DNA of 64,000 nt from Stenogyne calaminthoides (GCA_037126765.1 JBBCBC010000002.1:19809853-19873852); one strand, 5' to 3'. Positions 44,333-57,417 are shown, counted from the first letter of the stretch. Notes: generated by a model not told the origin, from the sequence alone. Program-made: numbers and translations.

Positions 44333-45840
44333 TAAACTTTTAAAACAACTTATAAGACGTCAGAGCTTATAAAATATTTAAAATAAGTTTAGCCATTCTT
44401 GGCCCATTAGTACATAATTAATTCTTCTCTGCTTTCCTGAAGCTCAAACCATATTCATAAGGCGAGTCTCTGATTCGATTTCGTGTAAGTAGTATAAGCG
44501 GCAGGGTTTCGATTTATCGTGTATTGTAATGATATCAGTAAGTTTATGCAGATTTGCGATATGCAAGAAATTTATCAGAGCTTTTCTTCATCATGCTTTC
44601 AGAGCTATTCCGCCTGGGATTTCGTTTGCTATCGCATAATAATTGCGTGAGGCATTTTAATATAATTAACATTTACGCTTTTAACATTTTTTTAAAAGGT
44701 GAACAATAATTTGTAAGTATGCTATACTGCCTCACGTATTTACATCGTCTTCGTATAATTTTTGACTTTGACTAATAAAAGATTAATTGATGGTTCACTC
44801 GATCTGTGAATGGATTGAATTACAAATGTTTGGATTTTATGTATAACTGAATTCTGATCATGGAGTTCGAAATTGCAAATTTTTTTGGGTGAAATAAATT
44901 TCTAAGTTCCTTGACTTGATTTACCTTTTTGATTCAGTCCCCATCACTAGCGGACTCAGGATTTTGAGATCGGAAGTATGATAGATATATAATTTAAACA
45001 TATTTGTACACAAATATTTTCTTATGTTTAAACTTTAAAGTGCATGATCAAATTAAATATGCTTATAGATAAGATGTTTATAGAGTTCAAATAATATTAC
45101 AATTATGAGTTGCAACCATCATTTCCTAATATAATTAGTAATAACACGCAATAAGAATAGACAAAATAATTTATGAAGTTGGTTCATGGAATTTTATATA
45201 GTAAAATCGATATCGTTATTTAGTATACAAATATTATAACACATGCTTAAAAAAAAAAACACACACACACATAAAATCAAGTATTCTTTAAATGGTGATA
45301 CTTTATATGCTTAAAGATGATATTTTGTGTCATTACTTTATAATTTTATACTATATATTATATTATTTTTACCTAAGCGATTTATTGAACTGTGATACTG
45401 TCGTTACTTTTTTAGTTTTTTTTTTTTTAATTTAGTAAATTACGTTTTAGTTCTTTTTAATTAATTAGAAGTTATGTAATAGGCCTTTCAACTCATTCTT
45501 TTCACTACTACACATTTAAGCTTGCACATCTCAAGACTTGATAACTCCTTTTTTTAAATAAATTTTTTCAAATTTTAAATTTAAAAAAAGAATAGATTTC
45601 AAAAAAATTCAAAAGTACAACACTTAGAAAAGTGGTTTAGAATAAAAAAATAGATTTAGAAAATGGTTTTAAACCTCGTCTATATCTAAGTTGACAACAC
45701 TTAGAACCGCTGGTTCCAAGATCAAAGCTCGGATAATTAATATATATACACCCAAATCGTTTTAAACCCAAATCGTGAATTAAGCTCATAAATAGGCCCT
45801 ACCTGGACCTAAATCTAACTCCGAACCGCTTATCCAAAGA
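44333..45840. other. AT-rich unique stretch
   Basis: No protein gene, RNA gene or complete element is seen. A GGCCCATTAG box (about 44,402) and a short leader-like stretch with TTTCGTGTAAGTAG (about 44,480), a possible splice donor, resemble the stretch at 27,796-27,980. Homopolymer A and (AC)n tracts lie at 45,248-45,272. Confidence 0.4.
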
Positions 45841-47157
45841 ACAGATCTATTGATGAATATTTAAATACAAATTTAATTTTATAATTATTACTAGCATGAA
45901 TTAATCCTAATTAATTCAAATAATAACCCAACAACAAATCATGCATATAATCAATTCATCAAAACCCTACAAAATTTCTACGAAGTTTACGGAACGCATT
46001 CTCTTGGGACCAAGAATGGTCTTGTTGATTTCACCAAAAGAACTTCCCAAGTATTCCCTTAATTTGCTCGACTATCGTGGTAGGACACTTAAGAACAATT
46101 AACAAAAGGAAAATAAACTTTGTTTCACCACCTTTGTGGATTTACTAATTTTTCCAAAGACATGGAATTGTTCTTGGGAATGAAAGAATCATCCCTATTT
46201 ATAGAGTGGAGGTGGTCAATTTTTTGGGCAAAAACAATGTGGAAAAATCTTTTTCTTGATCTCCAAGAAATCTTGAATATATCTCCTATATTCTTTTTCC
46301 ATAATTATAATATTCCACAAAATCCCACCTACTTTTTGTTATGGATTAATTTCTAAAATTATAGGGCAAGAATCCAAGATTTGGATCTTCTTAAATTTAT
46401 GAGATATTCTTGTATTTCAAGAAATACATATCTTCCATAATTATTTTCAAGAAAAATCAAGAAAATCTTTCTTTCCCTTAATTATCAAAATTTTCAAAAA
46501 TTTCCCTATGGATAACCATGTGGGAGATTTCTTGAATTTAATGAGATAATCTTGTATTCCAAGAATACATATCTTCATTCCATAACAAAATTCAAAAAAA
46601 TCTTTCTCCCCTTTTTATCCATAAATTTTGAATTTCCATGGAAAAAAGGCAACACACTATTTATTTTATTTTAAACACCTTTTTTTTTATATCGGACTAT
46701 ATGTTGGGCTACTTAGGGGCCTTTAGGAGAATTAAGATTGACCTTCCAATGGATCTTGAATTATCAATATTGAGCCACAATATTATTCAAGCACATAAAT
46801 ATTAATTAATCCCACTACATAATTAATATCAGACCGCCCATCTTAACCCATATTACAACCAATATGGCTCCTGCTATTATTTTTCGTGTTTAAGATTATC
46901 TAGCCCATTAATTAATTCAAGCCACCTAAAATAGCTTTCCGTTAATTAATATCTTTTGTCCTTGGTCAAGGAAAATGCTCAACATTATTATCCATACCTA
47001 AAACTAGTTCCACTTGCAAGATTTGGTATGATAAAGCTTATGAACCTCCCAACAAATCGAACAAGCTGATTTCGCACACGTATTCTCCATATTAAATCTT
47101 ACTAATCACATGTGACCAATAATATTGCCCAAGATAAAAAGTATTGAATCTCCATAC
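45841..47157 (-). repeat. Truncated copia LTR in inverse orientation
   Basis: Reverse complement of about 1.3 kb of the array-family LTR, from the CAGATCTATT near the LTR end (45,847) to the GATTCAATACTTTTTATC segment near 47,150. It lacks the terminal TGTTGGG end and the first 500 bp of U3. The TATA box reads on the minus strand near 46,193-46,205. The 78-codon ORF at 46,120-46,356 is an LTR shadow. Confidence 0.85.
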
Positions 47158-47319
47158 TTTCCAAAGATAATTCCAACATCGCCGCTTTCCATTAATCCAA
47201 ATCGCAACCAAGCCCTCCTCCTCCCTCCCTCCCCCAAATCGAACCATCCACCGCCACCACCTCACTAATCAGCTTTTTTGTTGCCAAGCTCCCCCACCAA
47301 TTCCCATAGGTAATTTTTT

Positions 47320-47365
<46 letters not shown>
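47158..47365. other. Spacer with (TA)n microsatellite
   Basis: A short C-rich stretch (47,160-47,310) ends ATAGGTAATTTTTTTC, which could be a splice donor. It is followed by a (TA)n run at about 47,325-47,364 into which the next copia element inserted. No gene can be named. Confidence 0.4.
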
Positions 47366-49203
47366 TGTTGGGATTATAATCGAAAGTATGCTTTTACTTT
47401 GTATAATCAAAACCAATTTCTGACTTATTTATCAAATAAATTGTTTTATCAATGATGCTTTAAATATCATCGAATGTTACATATATTTATCAGATAACTA
47501 TTTATTAAATAAGACGTGTTACATTGAAGTTAATTTAGTGATACCGCATCACGTAAGATTAAATTAACAATCCCTTGTAACTAAAAAGTACACCATTCAC
47601 GACCTAGATGGAAATGAACAATCCATCGTGAAAGGTTGAAGTGTAAGGCTCTTGATTGACTTGTTTTGACCAAGAGATTACACTAGTGCATGACCGATGC
47701 AATCGAATAGACCTACAAGAGGACAAATTCTTCGTAATGTAACAAGGAAGAATTAGACCTCAGTGGTTCGTTATTTCTTAATCTCCGCTCCTTAAATAGG
47801 ATCACGCGGTGGTTGGTAACTATTGCTTTGACTTATCATGGGTAGAGAATCAATGAGATTCAATACTTTTTATCTTTGGAAATATTATTGGTCACATGCG
47901 ATTGCTAAGATTTAATACGGAGAATCGTGGTGCAAGTACGCTTTTGTTCGACGGTTCTTCGGGGAGGTTCATAAGATTTATCATACCAAATCTTACAAGT
48001 GGAACTAGTTTCCTAGATGGATAATAATGTTGAACCGCTCTTAACCAAGGACAAAAGATATTAATTAATGGAAAGCTATTTCAAAGGCTTGAATTAATTA
48101 ATGGGCTAGATAATCTTAAACACTTTTAAAATAATAACCGGAGCCAAATTGATCGTAATATGGGTTAAGATGGATAGTGCAATATTAATTATGTAGTGAT
48201 TAATTAATATTTATGGGCTTGAATAATATTGTGGCTCAATATTGATAATTCAAGATCCATTGAAGGTCCAATCTAATTCTCCTAAAGGCCCCCTAAGTAG
48301 CCCAACATATAGTCCAATAACCAAAAAAGGTGTTTAAAAATAAAATAAATTTGTTGCCTATTTTTCTTGTATTTTTGAAATAATATGGATAAAAGGGAGA
48401 AAGATTTTCTTTGAATTTTGTTATGAAAAAGATATGTATTCATGGAATACAAGATTATCTCATTAAATTCAAGAAATCTCCCACTTGGTTATTTATATAA
48501 ATTTTATTTCAAAATTTTGAAATATAGAGGGCAAGAAAGATTTTCTTGATTTTCTTGAAAAGATATTATGGAAGATATGTATTTCGTGAAATACAAAAAT
48601 ATCTCATAAATTCAAGAAGATCCAAATCTTGGATTCTTGTTACTCCTATTTTTCGAAATATACTCCATAACAAAAAGAAAGGGTGGGATTTTGTGAATAT
48701 TATAATTATGGAAAAAGAATATAGAGATATATTCAAGATTTCGAGATCAAGAAAAGATTTTCCCACATTGTTTTTGCCCTAAAAAATCGACCACCACTAC
48801 TCTATAAATAGGGGATGATTCTTTCATTCCCAAGTACAATTCCATGTGCTGGAAAAATTAGCAAATCCACAAAGGTGGTTCAACAAAGTTTATTTTTCCT
48901 TTTGTTAATTGTTCGCAAGTGTCCTACCACCGGATAGTGAAGCAAGGATTAAGGAATACTTGGGAATTTCTTTTTGGTGTGTCTAATCAACAAGACCATT
49001 ACCGCCCCAAGAGGTATGTTCACGTAAACTCGTGAGAATTTCCTCGCACGCGTAGGATTTACGTGAATTGATTATATGCATGATTTGTTGTCGATTATTA
49101 TTTGAATTAATATAGATTAATTCATGCTAGTAATAATTATAAGAATTAAATTTGTATTTAAATATTCATCCCGAATAGATCTGCAGGCAACTTATTCCCA
49201 ACA
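47366..49203 (+). repeat. 5' LTR of the deleted copia element
   Basis: The LTR is 1,838 bp, from TGTTGGGATTATAATCG to TTCCCAACA. TATA box at 48,803-48,810. TTCnnGAA dyads are kept (48,468-48,475, 48,552-48,559 and 48,583-48,590, the last as TTCGTGAA). Confidence 0.88.
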
Positions 49204-50800
49204 ATCGCATCGAGCTACTTGCTTTGCTCAATTTTAAATTGTAATTTAATTCGTTGTCATTAAATTTGAAATCGATAGTAGAATTGCTAGATCTTTTTTG
49301 CGTATCCAATTGTCATGGAATTTAATGTGTTTATTTATGCATGCATATAAATTGTGGTTTTTAATTCGATTCGCTCGATTCGCTTTTGCTTCGTGAGAAA
49401 ATCCACTTAGCAGATTAGGATTTGTTTGATTTGATCAATGTAATAGACTAGTTTAGATCTAGGTTTATTTATTTTTTTGTAAATAAATTGTAACCGGATC
49501 TAAAACGGAGGCGAGACGAAGAATTAAAGGATAAAATCTGTCACCCAAGCGTAGGTAACGCATCGCGCGAACGCGTTGGGAGGCACGCGCGACGCGACGA
49601 CACATTTGCACGCACGCAGCGCAAAGGCAAGACCGAGGGCTGTTTACGCGAGATCAGCCGCCATACAGACGGGGGCGATAGGCAAGACGCTGCTGCGGCG
49701 CGGAGCGGACGGGCGGATGGAGGCGAAAGCGCGACGGGGTGCGCTGACGATGCGGTGGTCGCTGAAGTTCCGGTGGGCGAGGCGAGGCGAGGGTCGAAAG
49801 CCAAGATAAAATGGGCTGGTACGCCACAGAGTCTGCCGAGCCCTACTAAGGTCGCTGAGGCCGACGCTGGCGGCTCGCCGAGGTCACCGAAGCGGCGCTG
49901 GCGACGCAGGTTAAGGCGACAGACAGATCTGTCGCCAAGGGCAGTCGCGGGGCGCAGATCCCGCCACGAAGCTATTTGGCGTGGCATTTCGAGATGGAGT
50001 TCTTTTCGAGACGACGAGTGGGAGAAATTCAAGACGACGCTTTCTTCAAAATCAATCCAAGAAAAATCAAACCATGACAATTGGATAATTTGTGTCCAAT
50101 ATGTTTATTTTTCCACTTTGCTTGATTTATTATTGTGTTATCTTTATGCTTTATTTAATTTGTTTAAATGTGTTTGCATGAGAGTTGCCCAATGAAAAAT
50201 CTCACCTTTTAAAATTACTAAGTATGTTTAAATAATTAATTGACAATTTTATTCCTGATAATAAAATTGAATTAATTTTGACCTCCATGATTTATTTATT
50301 TGTGAATTCTTTTGAGAAATTCCTACATGATTGGTCCAAAAGTTAGCTTTCACATGAATGAATTCCAAATGGATGATTGTGGGTTATTACTAGTGGCATT
50401 TATGACCCTCCCCACGAGGCTCGCTCAAAGCGTAAATAATAATCCTCAGATTTAATAATGGTTATTACTTAGATATAAAATTGATATGCATATACTTCCC
50501 CAAGTCCCCGCTAATTTTATATTGGTCAAGGGAGCCAACTATTAATCTAGATATTAAAGGTTTGTAATTGTTCTTGTTTGTAATTCGCTTTGAATGTGTT
50601 TAAATAATGACCCACCCCACACGGCTTATTTAAACTATTTTGAGATGTTGGTCGATGCATGTTCATATTTTTTTTGAGATTTTAATATGATGCATGTGAT
50701 CGAACCTTGTGATATATTTGTGCTTATGCATATTATTGTTTATTTCAGTTCATCATGTCGCAACCTTTTTAATCCACTATTCAATATACTTAAAGACAAT
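49204..50800 (+). other. PBS remnant, GC-rich island and leader
   Basis: The PBS position reads ATCGCATCGAGC. The GC-rich island is at about 49,540-50,010. The 179-codon minus ORF (49,541-50,080) and plus ORFs (49,576-49,809, 49,755-50,195) are overlapping readings of this island and share no frame with the other copies. The rest is AT-rich leader. Confidence 0.55.
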
Positions 50801-51560
50801 TTGCTTATCGGTGAAAAACTTTGTTGATTGAATCAGAAACTTACTATCGTCCTCACCGCACAAAGTCATAACCGGGTTCTCACTACACCTAAACCGAAAA
50901 ACCAAAAGATGAGTCCACTAAAACGTTAAGAAAGAGTATGTTGATCGAGTTGCTCCAACGAAATGGCAAAGTGTACCATCTTGGCTTTATGTCGATGTGT
51001 TGCAACACCAACACCGTAACGCTGAGACCGCAGCATACATCATGACTAGTCTTTAAAGAGATGTTTCAACATCGAACCGTGTGGCTCGCCGATCACCATG
51101 AGGGACTTGCTCTCTATGAAAATGGTGGAGGAACACCCGTGAAGGAGCACGTTTCTCCGATGATGGCTCACCTTAATAAACTTGAGGTATTTGGCGCTGA
51201 ATACCTACATCGAGACCCAAATCGATTTCGCTTCCACTCTCCGCCGAAGTTTTGAATAGCAGCCGAACTACCGGATGAATAATCGAAGTTCTCGATGCCC
51301 GATCCACTGCAAGCTTTAGTCTCGCGGAGGTGATATTGGGGCAAAAGAGCTAAGCTTGGTGGCAATGGACCCTCTTCTTCTTCTGGCCAAGGGGTGGTAA
51401 GAACAAGAAGAAGGACAAAAGCCACAAGCAAGTGAATCCAAGTGTTGCCAATGGCAAAGAAAAGGTGAAGAAGGGTGGAGGAGTGAGTAAGTTACTAAGG
51501 GAAAGTGCTTCAACCGCAAGTGAAAAAGGACATTGAGGTCACCTTATTCCAAACCCAAAA
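50800..51560 (+). pseudogene. copia gag, deleted element
   Basis: This is the best gag in the family here: VLQHQHRN-ETAAYIMTSL (50,998-51,055), ALYENGGGTPVKEHVSPMMA then HLNKLEVFGAE (51,115-51,210), and a basic tail with KKKDKSHKQVNPSVANGKEK (51,405-51,470). These match the UBN2-type copia gag (helical capsid with a conserved EGTPV-H-MM pattern). Stops and frameshifts divide it into pieces. Confidence 0.75.
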
Positions 51561-51940
51561 GGAATGGAAAGAAAGGTAATTCTCACGCACTAGTTGTTGA
51601 AACTTGTTTAGCGGGCGATGCCTCCCATTTATGGGTGGTGGATACGGATCCACCGATCATGTTTGTTTCACTTTACAGGGGTTCAAGCATCTTAACTTAG
51701 TGGGAGTGAGATCCTCATCACACCGGGCGATGCTACGAGAGAGTGGCAAAAAGGCAAAGGAGAAGTGCACCTATCTTTTTAAGACAAAGTTTTAATTTTA
51801 AGAGATGTTCTTTACGCTCCAAATTTTAGAAAGAATTTGATTTCGCTTTCTAAACTTTTTCATGATGGATATTCGGTTACTTTTTAATAAAGTTGTTACC
51901 ATTTTTTTTTTGATAAATTTATCTCACATGGAACGCTGTT
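51560..51940 (+). pseudogene. copia protease, deleted element
   Basis: It reads SHLWVVDTDPPIMFV in one frame near 51,625-51,665 and GFKHLNLVGVRSSSHRAMLR at 51,680-51,735, which together match the protease active-site region and following strand. It has no 26-bp repeat insertion. Confidence 0.6.
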
Positions 51941-52455
51941 TAATAATTCTATACAATTAATCGTGGCACACCACTCATGAAATGCATCCTATAACACATC
52001 AATCAAGCTTCCGAGAAAAGAAAACGCTCATCGACGTGAATGAGACACTTCTATGGCATCTAAGATTGAGACATATAAATCCAAAGAGGATCCAAAGGTT
52101 GGTGAATGACGTTCACCGGAGTTTCTCCAAGTTGAACCAATTCCAACCTCGCGAATCATGTTTGGAGGGTAAAATGACCAAGAGGGCATTTGGAGCCAAG
52201 GAATAGAGCCAAAGAAGTGTTAGAAATCGCTCACACGTATGTATGTGTTCTAATGTTAACCAAAGCAAGAGGAGGTTATGAGTATTTCACACTTTTATTG
52301 ATGATTACTCAAGGTACTAAGTTATTTTCCTTTATGAAGCATAACTGAGACCTTTGAGAAATTCAAAGAATTTAAGGCTCAAGCAGAGAATCATAGGAAA
52401 AACGATCAAGTCTCTACGATCCGATCGTGGAGGCGAATACCTTAGCGATGAGAGG
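51940..52455 (+). pseudogene. copia integrase, truncated
   Basis: The frame at 51,982-52,206 reads VNETLLWHLRLRHINPKRIQ and SFSKLNQFQPRESCLEGKMT, the GAG-pre-integrase and zinc-binding part. The frame at 52,354-52,617 carries SLRSDRGGEYLSDE with the second catalytic Asp. At about 52,453 the sequence jumps to the end of RT, so the rest of integrase is missing. Confidence 0.75.
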
Positions 52456-53120
52456 CATTCCATATGCTTCTACCGTTCAAGCCTTATGTATGCAATGTCA
52501 GGTAAGACCGATATCCGCTTTGTCGCCGGCATGGTGGCAAGATATCAAAGTAACCCGGAAAGAACATCGATTCGGCAGCTAAAAAACATTCCAAGTATCC
52601 TCAAAAGAACTCGATAGAATGTTAATTTATCACGATAGTTCAATCCTCATTAGCACACTGACTTGGATTTCCAATCGTAAATAAACTCTAAAAAATCTAC
52701 CTCGTAGTGTGTTTTACATGGGGAAGGAGTCGCGACATGGAGAAGTCATTGCGAAATGCGCCGCAGATTCTACCATGGAAGTTTAATATGTAGCTACTAC
52801 TAGGGCAAAATGAAAAAGAAGCTGGCTCAAGAGCTTCCTAGTGGACTTGAATGTAGTTCCGATTTGCCCAAATAGAATCATCGCTTATTGTGACAATGCC
52901 TGAGCAGCTTGCAAATTCAAGGAACCAAGTGCCCACAAGGCCAAGAAACACATTGAAAGGAAATACCATCTTATACGAGATATCGTTAAGAGAGGAGATA
53001 TAGATGTGGCAAAGATAGCGCCCAAGACAACCTAGCGTATCCATTAACAAAGGGTCCGCCTCAATACATTCGAGACATGTGGAAGGAAAGGGTGTCAAGA
53101 CCGCCGCCAATCTACTTTGA
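52456..53120 (+). pseudogene. copia RNase H, deleted element
   Basis: It starts with SLMYAMSGKTDIRFVAGMVA then RYQSNPERTS and continues in broken frames to a form of HLIRDIVKRGDIDVAKIA at 52,968-53,020. RT is absent upstream. Confidence 0.7.
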
Positions 53121-53224
53121 GTATAAGTGGGAGAAATTATTAGGTTCGTAGGTGACGTTAGATGTCACGAATTAGGAACTACACGAGACATGTTGTAGTA
53201 TACTTAAAAGCGCATTTTGAGTAT

Positions 53225-53235
53225 AAGTGGGAGAT
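53225..53235 (+). other. Polypurine tract
   Basis: AAGTGGGAGAT before the LTR at 53,236, as in the array units. Confidence 0.75.
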
Positions 53236-53908
53236 TGTTGATTATATCGAAAGTATGCTTTTTACTTTGTATAATCAAAACTCAATTTCGACTTATTTAC
53301 TAAAATAAATTGTTTATCATCGATGCTTTAAATATCATCGAATGTTACATATATTAATTGCATAACTGCTCATTAAATAAGACGTGTTACATTGTAGTTA
53401 ATTTTGTGATACCGCATCACGTAAGATTAAATTAACAATCCCTTGTAATTAAAAAGTACACCATTCACGACGAGATGGAAATGAACAATCCATCGTGAAA
53501 GGTTGAAGCGTAAGGCTTGATTGGCTTGTCTTGACCAAGAGATTACACTAGTGCATGACCGATGTAATCGAATAGGACCTCCACAGAGGACAAATTCTTC
53601 GAATCGACAAGGAAGAATTAGACCTCAAATGTTCGTTATTTCTTAATCTTCGCTCCTTAAATAGGATCACGGTGGTTGGTAACTATCGCTTTGACTTATC
53701 ATGGGTAGAGAATCAATGAGATTCAATATTTTTTATCTTGGGCAATATTATTGGTCACATGCGATTGCTAAGATTTAATACAGAGAATCGTGGTGCAAGA
53801 ACGCTTGTTCGACGGTTCCCTTGGGAGGTTCATAAGATTTATCATACCAAATCTTGCAAGTGGAACTAGTTTCCTGTGATGGATAATAATGTTGAACCGC
53901 TCCTTAAC
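53236..53908 (+). repeat. 3' LTR, truncated
   Basis: The first 673 bp of the LTR. Identity with the 47,366 LTR stops after AACCGCTCCTTAACC, where CACTA-related sequence begins. Confidence 0.82.
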
Positions 53909-56224
53909 CTAGAAACCGACTTTTAGGTTTGAATATACAATGGATGCAGATATTTTCGATGATGTACCGATCGCTGATACATCGAGCGGGGATGACGATG
54001 ATCCGCGAGATCACCCTTATATGTCGAGAAGTTAAGGGATTCTCGCCGATTACCACCGCGGGTCGAAAAAAAGAAGGCAACAAAACCGCTACTTGTGTTG
54101 ATATTGTTCAACCTAAAAGCAATTTCACCAGCTTGTCCGACGAGTGCTTCACAAGTATGCCGAAAACAATTAGTGGTTTATTGCCCGATGGAAATGTATC
54201 GCTTAAGAGAGCATATGATGCTAAACAAATGCTCAAGTCCATCCAAGTTAACACATCAAAAAATTCATGCTTGTCCCGGTGATTGTATCTTTATTTCGAA
54301 GGAGTATGCAGACTCGGCGAATGTCCCAAGTGGGGGAGAAGCGATATAAGAAAAATAAATCTCCCCGAAAGGTGTTGTGGTACTTTCCAATAATACCAAG
54401 ATTCGTGGAGAATGTATAGTAGTGATGTGGATGCTAGAAATTTAACTCGACATCATGATGATAGATCAAAGATGGAATGCTAAGACACCTCAACGATTCA
54501 CCCCGGAAGACATTCGATGTCGCATCCGAATTTGGCAACGAGCCACCCCACTTACGCCTTGCACTCTCAACCGACGGAATGAATCCGCTCGGATCCAAAG
54601 TACCAACCATAGTACATGGCCGCGATTCTCATTAGTTTATAACCTTTTCACCCGAAGTTGTTCATGAAGCGCACTTACATGATGTTGTCTATGTTGATAT
54701 CGTGACCCAAACAACCCGGGTAAATTACATAGATGTATATCCGACTTTGATATAGGACTTGAGCTCATGGGGATGTGGGTGTCGATGTTTATGATGCTTG
54801 TAGAAAGGAGAATTTCAAGTTGAAGGCCATACTGCTTTGAAACTATCAACGACTTTCCTACTTTATAGAATCTATCCGATATAGTGTGAAGGGGTCGATG
54901 CATGTCCTTGTTGTACCAAGAAGACACATCACATTCGCTGAGTCATTGCAGAAGACCGCTTATATATGCGATATAGGAGGTGGTTGGACCCAACGCAAAA
55001 GTACGTAACAATGGCCGATGCATTCGATGGCACAATTGAGATAGGTGAAGCACCACGCTTATTGTCGTGTTCGGATGTATTGAATGAGATGAAGAATATC
55101 GACAATAATAATACGGAAAGAGCTTCAAGAAAGAGTGTCCCCACTAGCGTTGGAAGAAGGAATTAATTTTCTTTCAATTGCCCTATTGAAAGAGTTGTAT
55201 GTTAGACACTTCATCGATCTAATGCAAGTTGAGAAGAACGCTTTGTGCCAAATTTTTTGCTCAATACCGCTAAATGATAAGAAGTCCAAGGATGATTACA
55301 ATGCAAGAATGGATATGATTGATATGGGAATAAGAGCGTAACTAAAACCCGCGGCATAGAGAAAGGGGTAAACCGTTTACCTCCTCGCCGCACACACCTT
55401 GTCCAACAATGAGAGAAAAGAGTTACTTGCATTTATAAAGGATGTGAAAGTACCAGAGGGTTATTCGTCCAACATACGAGAGACTTGTATCGATGATGGC
55501 GCGAGGTCGATGAATCAAATCGCATGACTATCATGTCATCATGGAGACTTTCTTGCCCATTGTAATACGCTCTATCTTGCCCGAAAATGTAAGCGATAAC
55601 CATAACAAAGTTATGTTGGTTCTTCAAGGCAATGAGTAGCAAGGTCATAGATCCTAGAAAATTGCTTGGTTTTCGTGAGGCAGATTGTAGGACTCTCTCG
55701 TGAGCTTGAGATGTATTTCCTCCATCATTTTTTTTTTTTGATATAATGGTTCACCTAATACTTCATTTGGTACACGAGACAAGGATGTGGGTCCTCGTCA
55801 GATGCTGGCGGATGTATGGTATAGAGAGATATATGAAAGTGCTCAAAGGATATGTGATGAATAAGTCCAGCCGAGGGATGCATTGCGTAACTCTATTTAG
55901 TAGAAGAAGCAAATGAAAGTAATCGGGTCTCAATTTATTTCAATGTCTATGCAATCGACTTCCAGCTATCTTGCAGACAATCAATAGATGGATGGTGAAG
56001 GCATTACGTGGTCAACCCGTAAGTGTTAAGTATGGAGGAACTAACACGGATGCACTTGTGCGCATTTCCACAAAACGGCCAACGTGGCTTCCTTTTTATC
56101 GACCAGCATACGCACTCACTTGGCCGAGAGAAATCCCACCAAAGATAGATCATGGATTGAAGTTGTTGGGAGATGAATTTAATAATGAATATTTTGATTA
56201 GATCCCAAAACCCCGAGTATGACA
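53909..56224 (+). pseudogene. CACTA (En/Spm) transposase remnant, TNP2 type
   Basis: Broken frames read, in order: MDADIFDDVPIADTSSGDDD (53,941-54,000), DIVQPKSNFTSLSDECFTSM (about 54,095-54,160), GLLPDGNVSLKRAYDAKQML (54,180-54,235), HACPGDCI, FMKRTYMMLSMLIS (54,663-54,705), VYDACRKENFKLKAILL (54,785-54,840), LIDLMQVEKNALCQIF-like sequence (55,215-55,260), and MVHLILHLVHETR and YGIERYMKVLKGYVMNKS (55,745-55,870) of the DUF4218-like C-terminal region. This matches plant CACTA TNP2-type transposases, which cut out the element. No CACTA terminal repeats are identified. The final frame (55,971-56,201) is unrecognised. Confidence 0.8.
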
Positions 56225-56391
56225 TGTTCAGATAATCTTGATAGTTGAGTCGATTCGCTTTTTAGAGTGTTCAGATGTTATCTCGCACTGTATAGTCAAG
56301 CAGATATAAATCAAAGTTAGATTCAAGACTCAAGAGTTTCAAGAAACTCAAGTTTCAAGATGAAACCGGTTTTCAAGGTTCAAAAGATGAA

Positions 56392-56520
56392 ACCGAGAAA
56401 TCAAGACTCAAGCAGGAAATCGAGAAATCAAGACTCAAAGGTGAAATCGAGAAATCAAGACTCAAGGAGGAACCGAGAAACTCAAGACTCAAAGATGAAG
56501 ACTCAAAGATATCACCAAGA
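56392..56520. repeat. About 29-bp tandem repeats in the LTR
   Basis: Four to five imperfect units with the core GAAATCGAGAAATCAAGACT then CAAAGG, with further CAAGACTC copies up to 56,640. Confidence 0.75.
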
Positions 56521-57417
56521 TATCCGCGAAGACTCGTAAGACATTGAAGATTCGTAAGACATCAAGACTCGTAAGACACGTACATGTAAGACCAAGACCA
56601 AGACAAAGGATATTGAAGGCACAAGAATTATCAAGACTCAAGAATGTACCAATGCTCAAGATAAACCTCAATGTTCCGAGGCACCAAAAAATCTATCCTA
56701 ATGATACAATATCGGTAGAAGAACGTGATTACTTAGAAAAATAGATATTGCCCAAGACATTCGGATGCGCATAAAAGGAACTAAAACAAAGTGTTGTTAA
56801 GGTTATATCACCAGAGATATTGACCAAAAAGAGCCGCTGTGTTTGTCTTCACATTAATCAAGACAACAACCAATCGTAAGAGAAAGACTATACTTTTTAT
56901 CGACATCGAAAGTTTACAAAGTCATCAAGCATGTCAAGAGTACTATGTTCCGCATCGCAAAAAGTGGTGACCGATCGCATGAAAAGCACTTTGCCTAAAA
57001 CATGTTAGAGTTTCAAACCCTAAATATAGCCGCTCATCACACACCATAAGAGGAAACTCACGGCTATCACTTCCAACGGATAGTTTTTCAAGAGTGACCT
57101 TGTGTATGCCTATAAATACTTATGACCATCTACATTGAAGGTTACGGAAATTTGTAAGCAACTCAAGAGCTCAAACTTATTATTTGAAGTTGAAGCACTC
57201 AAAACCCAAGAATTTTCCAAGTGCTTTATATCGAAGAGAGCTCATTCACTAAGCCTAGTATTGTTAAGATATATCCAAAGCTTAGTAGAGATATCCTAGC
57301 CTTTGCATTGTACTTAATTGTAAAGGATATCTCATCCTAGTTGAAAACCAACTAAGAAACCCCAAACCCTTTTGAAGGTAGTTTGAGTGTGATTGTTGGT
57401 GAGTCGAGTTGTAAAGA

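Larger units (their letters stand above)
47366..53908 (+). mobile_element. Internally deleted copia element of the array family
   Basis: LTR 47,366-49,203, an internal region of 4.0 kb against 5.4 kb in the array, and a 3' LTR truncated at 53,908. It lacks the 26-bp protease repeats and the integrase TAA of the array, so it is a separate lineage copy. A deletion of about 1.5 kb removes the end of integrase and all of RT at about 52,455. Confidence 0.87.

Noticed and set aside
45500..45740. CACTACTACAC near 45,508 as a possible CACTA terminal repeat
   Set aside because: No matching inverted end and no 3-bp duplication. The transposase remnant at 53.9-56.2 kb is in different flanking DNA.
49541..50080. 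179-codon minus-strand ORF in the GC-rich island
   Set aside because: High GC content removes stops by composition. The homologous islands at 4,338, 11,600 and 18,850 do not keep this frame, and its residues are arginine-, serine- and alanine-rich low complexity.
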